Positions 13,799 through 16,339 of a stretch of 16,339 bases of DNA are shown in pieces. The notes under the pieces are model-generated. The model was not told the origin of the DNA and did no database searches. It saw only the letters and a program-made list of their open reading frames with translations. Position 1 is the stretch's first letter. Each line of letters begins with the position of its first letter. The DNA comes from JBDUDK01 sp040002995 (lineage in GTDB: Bacteria > Actinomycetota > Acidimicrobiia > Acidimicrobiales > Ilumatobacteraceae). The translations under genes were made by a program, and so were the position numbers. The DNA lies in assembly GCA_040002995.1 (NCBI GenBank), contig JBDUDK010000089.1, positions 1 to 16,339 on the forward strand. Reading direction: 5' to 3'.

Positions 13799-14545
13799 TC
13801 ACCCCCGCAAATGAACGACGTCGCCGGCGGCGATCTCGGTGCGCGTGCCGTCGGATCCTTCGACGACGAGACGCCCGTCGGTGGCCACGTCGACGGCCCG
13901 ACCCTCGACGACACCGCCCTGACGATCGACGCGAACCCAGCGACCGAGCGTGGCCAGCTCCGAGCGATATCGCGTCGTCACCACGATCGGGTCGAGCCCG
14001 GACAGCGCACCCAGGAAGGCGTCGAGCAACGCAAGACGCTCAACGGCGTGACCGGCGGCCTCTGCCGCGCTGATCGCCCCTGGGGGCGCGGCGCGCACGT
14101 TAAGACCCATCCCGACCACCACGGCGGCGACCGTGCGCCCCTCCACCAACGATTCCGCGAGGATCCCCGCCAGCTTGCGCTCGTCGACTAGAAGGTCGTT
14201 GGGCCATTTCAGATCGGGCCGGAAACCCCCCACGAGCGCACAGGCGTCGGCGGCGGCCAGCGCCACCGCCTGGGTGAGGCGGTGCAGCTCGGAGGCCCGA
14301 TCGTCGGGGCGCAGCAAGACCGAGACCAACAGGCAGTCACCAGGCGACGCCTCCCAAACCCGCCCCATGCGCCCCCGCCCCGCCGCCTGGAACGCGGCCA
14401 CGCGTACGAGCCCAGCGGGGGCACCCGCACGCGCTTCGGCCAGCAGGTCAGCGTTCGTCGAGCCGGTGGCGTCGACATGCTCGACCCGCCACACCGGCCA
14501 CCGTCGGCCGGGCGCTTCACGCTCGTTGGCGCCGGAAGATGACAT
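13799..14545 (-). CDS. birA: Biotin-[acetyl-CoA-carboxylase] ligase, no DNA-binding domain
   Basis: This ligase of about 248 residues activates biotin with ATP and attaches it to the lysine of biotin carboxyl carrier domains. Motifs are ATGSTNADLL (27-36), the biotinyl-AMP loop GRGRMGRVW (56-64), LKWPNDLLVDERKLAGILAE (112-131) and VVVGMGLNV (142-150). A small C-terminal BPL_C-type barrel ends in EIAAGDVVHLRG. The N-terminal helix-turn-helix of the E. coli repressor form is missing, so it is a plain enzyme. The start is uncertain. ATG 14545 has AGGA almost touching it, ATG 14569 would overlap the accA start, and GTG 14494 would give a shorter protein close to the minimal catalytic domain. It is divergent from accA, whose product carries its substrate lysine. 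Confidence 0.93.
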   Translation of the reverse strand: MSSSGANEREAPGRRWPVWRVEHVDATGSTNADLLAEARAGAPAGLVRVAAFQAAGRGRMGRVWEASPGDCLLVSVLLRPDDRASELHRLTQAVALAAADACALVGGFRPDLKWPNDLLVDERKLAGILAESLVEGRTVAAVVVGMGLNVRAAPPGAISAAEAAGHAVERLALLDAFLGALSGLDPIVVTTRYRSELATLGRWVRVDRQGGVVEGRAVDVATDGRLVVEGSDGTRTEIAAGDVVHLRG

Positions 14546-14567
14546 TCCTGCAAACATAGGCAGCCGC

Positions 14568-16328
14568 ATGTTCGACAAGATCCTCATCGCCAACCGGGGC
14601 GAGATTGCCGTGCGCGTGATCCGCGCCGCGCGCGAGCTCGGCATTACGTCGGTGGCCGTGTACTCCGAGCTCGATCGTCACGCTCTTCATGTCCGCCTGG
14701 CCGACGAGGCCTACGCCCTTGGGGGCCAGAGCGCGGCTGAGAGCTACCTCAACACGCCGGCCATCCTCGACGCCATCGAGCGCTCGGGCGCGCAGGCGGT
14801 GCACCCTGGTTACGGTTTCTTCAGTGAGAACACCGACTTCGCGCGGGCCATCACGTCGCGCGGGGTCACCTTCATCGGTCCACCGCCCGAGGCCATCGAA
14901 GTGATGGGCGACAAGATCTCGAGCCGCATCGCCGCCGACAAGGCCGGCGTGATGTGCGTCCCTGGCACGACATCGGCGATCACGTCGCCCGATGAGGTGC
15001 GTGAGTTCGGGCAACAATACGGATATCCGATTGCCATCAAGGCGGCGTACGGCGGCGGCGGCCGAGGCATGAAGGTCGTCCAGGACGAGACGCAAATCGC
15101 CGCCATGATCGAATCGGCGCAACGCGAAGCCAAGGCGTATTTCGGGCGCGACGAGATCTATATGGAGCGCTACCTCACGTGGCCCCGCCATGTGGAGATG
15201 CAGATCATCGGAGACACCCTCGGCAACGTCGTCTGGGTCGGCGAGCGTGACTGCTCGGCGCAGAGGCGGCACCAGAAGCTGATCGAGGAGAGCCCCGCGC
15301 CGGCGTTCCCCGACGACGTGCGCCAAGCGATGGGGGCGGCGGCCGTGAAAGTGGCCAAAGCCGTCGGGTATCACAATGCCGGCACGGTTGAGTTCATGTA
15401 CCAGGACGGCGAGTTCTTCTTCCTCGAGATGAACACCCGGCTTCAGGTCGAACACCCCGTTACCGAGGCCGTCACCGGTATCGATCTGGTCGCGGAGCAG
15501 ATTCGGGTTGCCGATGGTGAGCCGCTGTCGTTCGAGCAAGGCGACATCGAGCGGCGGGGCCACGCCATCGAAATCCGGATCAACGCGGAGAATCCGGCGG
15601 GCGGCCGTTTCCTTCCTTCACCGGGCAAGATCACCAAGCTGGTCGCCCCCGACGGCATTGGTGTGCGGTTCGACGGCGGCTATGAGTCGGGCGACGAGAT
15701 CAGCCAGTACTACGACAATCTCATCGGCAAACTCATCGTGTGGGGCGGCGATCGCACCATTGCGATCGCGCGAGCCAAGCGGGCCCTGCGCGAGATGGTG
15801 GTCGAGGGCGTCGCCACCACGATCCCCGCCGACCTGCTGATCTTGAGCCACGCCGACTTCGTCAACGCGACGCACTCGACGAAATGGGTCGAAGAGAAAC
15901 TCGACCTCTCCGACATCGGCGCGCCTGCGAAGCCCGAGCCGGTCGGCGAAGACGACGCGGAGGCCTCGCGTGTGCTGCGCGAAGTCGACGTCGAGGTGAA
16001 CGGCAAGCGCTTCGTCGTCAAGGCGTGGGTTCCCGATGTCGCCGTGGCCGCCTCGGCGAAGGCCAAGGCCAAACCGCGGCCGGCGGCGGGGGCCGGCGCG
16101 GCGGCGGGGCTCGGTACTGGTCAGATCGCCGTGCCCATGCAGGGCACCATCGTGAAGGTCCTGGTCGAAGTCGGTCAGACCGTCGAGGTCGGCGACGCCG
16201 TGGTCGTGCTCGAGGCCATGAAGATGGAGAACCAGATCCAGACCGAGAAGGCAGGAACGGTCAAAGAACTGAAGGTGAAGCCGGGCGACACCGTCGGTTC
16301 CGGCGACGTCGTCGTCGTCATCGCCTGA
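14568..16328 (+). CDS. accA: Acyl-CoA carboxylase alpha subunit: biotin carboxylase plus BCCP (AccA3 type)
   Basis: This 586-residue fusion carboxylates its own biotin using ATP and bicarbonate, then passes the carboxyl group to a separate beta subunit that makes malonyl- or methylmalonyl-CoA. Domains in order are an N-terminal biotin carboxylase lobe (ILIANRGEIAVRVIRAAREL, 5-24; HPGYGFFSEN, 79-88), an ATP-grasp domain (GGGGRGMK, 162-169; ERDCSAQRRHQK, 226-237; EMNTRLQVEHPVTE, 287-300), the biotin carboxylase C-domain, an Ala/Lys/Pro/Gly-rich linker at about 490-518, and a biotinyl domain from about 519 with EAMKM. Lys552 (codon 16221-16223) is the biotin site. Size matches actinobacterial AccA3 of about 600 residues. 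The frame is open upstream to 14133, but that part is antisense to birA; ATG 14568 begins the conserved sequence, with a weak AGG seven bases upstream. The accD partner is not in the window. Confidence 0.96.
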   Translation: MFDKILIANRGEIAVRVIRAARELGITSVAVYSELDRHALHVRLADEAYALGGQSAAESYLNTPAILDAIERSGAQAVHPGYGFFSENTDFARAITSRGVTFIGPPPEAIEVMGDKISSRIAADKAGVMCVPGTTSAITSPDEVREFGQQYGYPIAIKAAYGGGGRGMKVVQDETQIAAMIESAQREAKAYFGRDEIYMERYLTWPRHVEMQIIGDTLGNVVWVGERDCSAQRRHQKLIEESPAPAFPDDVRQAMGAAAVKVAKAVGYHNAGTVEFMYQDGEFFFLEMNTRLQVEHPVTEAVTGIDLVAEQIRVADGEPLSFEQGDIERRGHAIEIRINAENPAGGRFLPSPGKITKLVAPDGIGVRFDGGYESGDEISQYYDNLIGKLIVWGGDRTIAIARAKRALREMVVEGVATTIPADLLILSHADFVNATHSTKWVEEKLDLSDIGAPAKPEPVGEDDAEASRVLREVDVEVNGKRFVVKAWVPDVAVAASAKAKAKPRPAAGAGAAAGLGTGQIAVPMQGTIVKVLVEVGQTVEVGDAVVVLEAMKMENQIQTEKAGTVKELKVKPGDTVGSGDVVVVIA

Positions 16329-16339
16329 CGGTCGCTAGT

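Noticed and set aside
13759..13914. N-terminal extension of the LCP protein
   Set aside because: The extra 52 residues are antisense-like and overlap birA, and they would place the membrane anchor far from the N-terminus. ATG 13758 gives the usual basic-then-hydrophobic start.
14133..14567. N-terminal extension of the carboxylase
   Set aside because: This stretch is the complement of birA, which has all its catalytic motifs. AccA-type proteins begin just before the ILIANRGEIA segment.
14517..15563. 348-codon open frame antisense to the carboxylase
   Set aside because: It lies opposite the most conserved biotin carboxylase motifs, and its composition is typical of antisense shadows in high-GC DNA.

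Overview
The window is high-GC, almost completely coding DNA from an actinobacterium. The F420 genes, the dTDP-rhamnose genes, the LytR-CpsA-Psr (LCP) protein, and a mycobacterial-type biotin carboxylase/BCCP fusion next to birA all fit Actinomycetota. A lineage outside the mycobacteria, such as Acidimicrobiia, is my best guess from the style of the anchored HWH/HTHGDG protein, but this is inference. Fifteen protein genes are supported. No intergenic gap exceeds 59 bp. I see no rRNA, tRNA, CRISPR array, insertion sequence or phage gene.

Layout. (1) 1-1973, plus strand: the 3' end of a GT4 glycosyltransferase, then cofD and cofE of coenzyme F420 synthesis, each joined to the gene before it by a 4-bp overlap. 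(2) 2033-8260, minus strand, transcribed right to left: three GT4 glycosyltransferases, a membrane-anchored His-rich protein with a VPGTGTT repeat tail, a GDP-mannose-type pyrophosphorylase (manB-like), and an epimerase-like SDR that has lost its catalytic Tyr and Lys. Four of the five junctions are 4-bp stop/start overlaps. (3) 8295-9248, plus strand: a GDP-L-fucose synthase-like gene, apparently leaderless. (4) 9249-14545, minus strand, transcribed birA, LCP ligase, rmlA, rmlC-like, rmlB, rmlD: a complete dTDP-L-rhamnose set plus an enzyme that attaches glycans to the wall. (5) 14568-16328, plus strand: the acyl-CoA carboxylase alpha subunit carrying the biotin site that the divergent birA product would modify.

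How the genes work together. manB and rmlABCD supply GDP-mannose and dTDP-rhamnose, and the fcl-like enzyme may supply a GDP-6-deoxyhexose. The GT4 enzymes would assemble a glycan, and the LCP protein would transfer it to peptidoglycan. No initiating phosphoglycosyltransferase, flippase or polymerase lies in the window, so the glycan pathway is incomplete here. The order F420 genes - manB - rmlD - LCP - birA - accA recalls the Mycobacterium tuberculosis fbiA/fbiB to accA3 region, so much of this window looks like an old actinobacterial neighbourhood with lineage-specific glycan genes inserted. The parts that most deserve a second look are the catalytically degenerate SDR, the His-rich anchored protein, the atypical RmlC active site and the stand-alone CofE.
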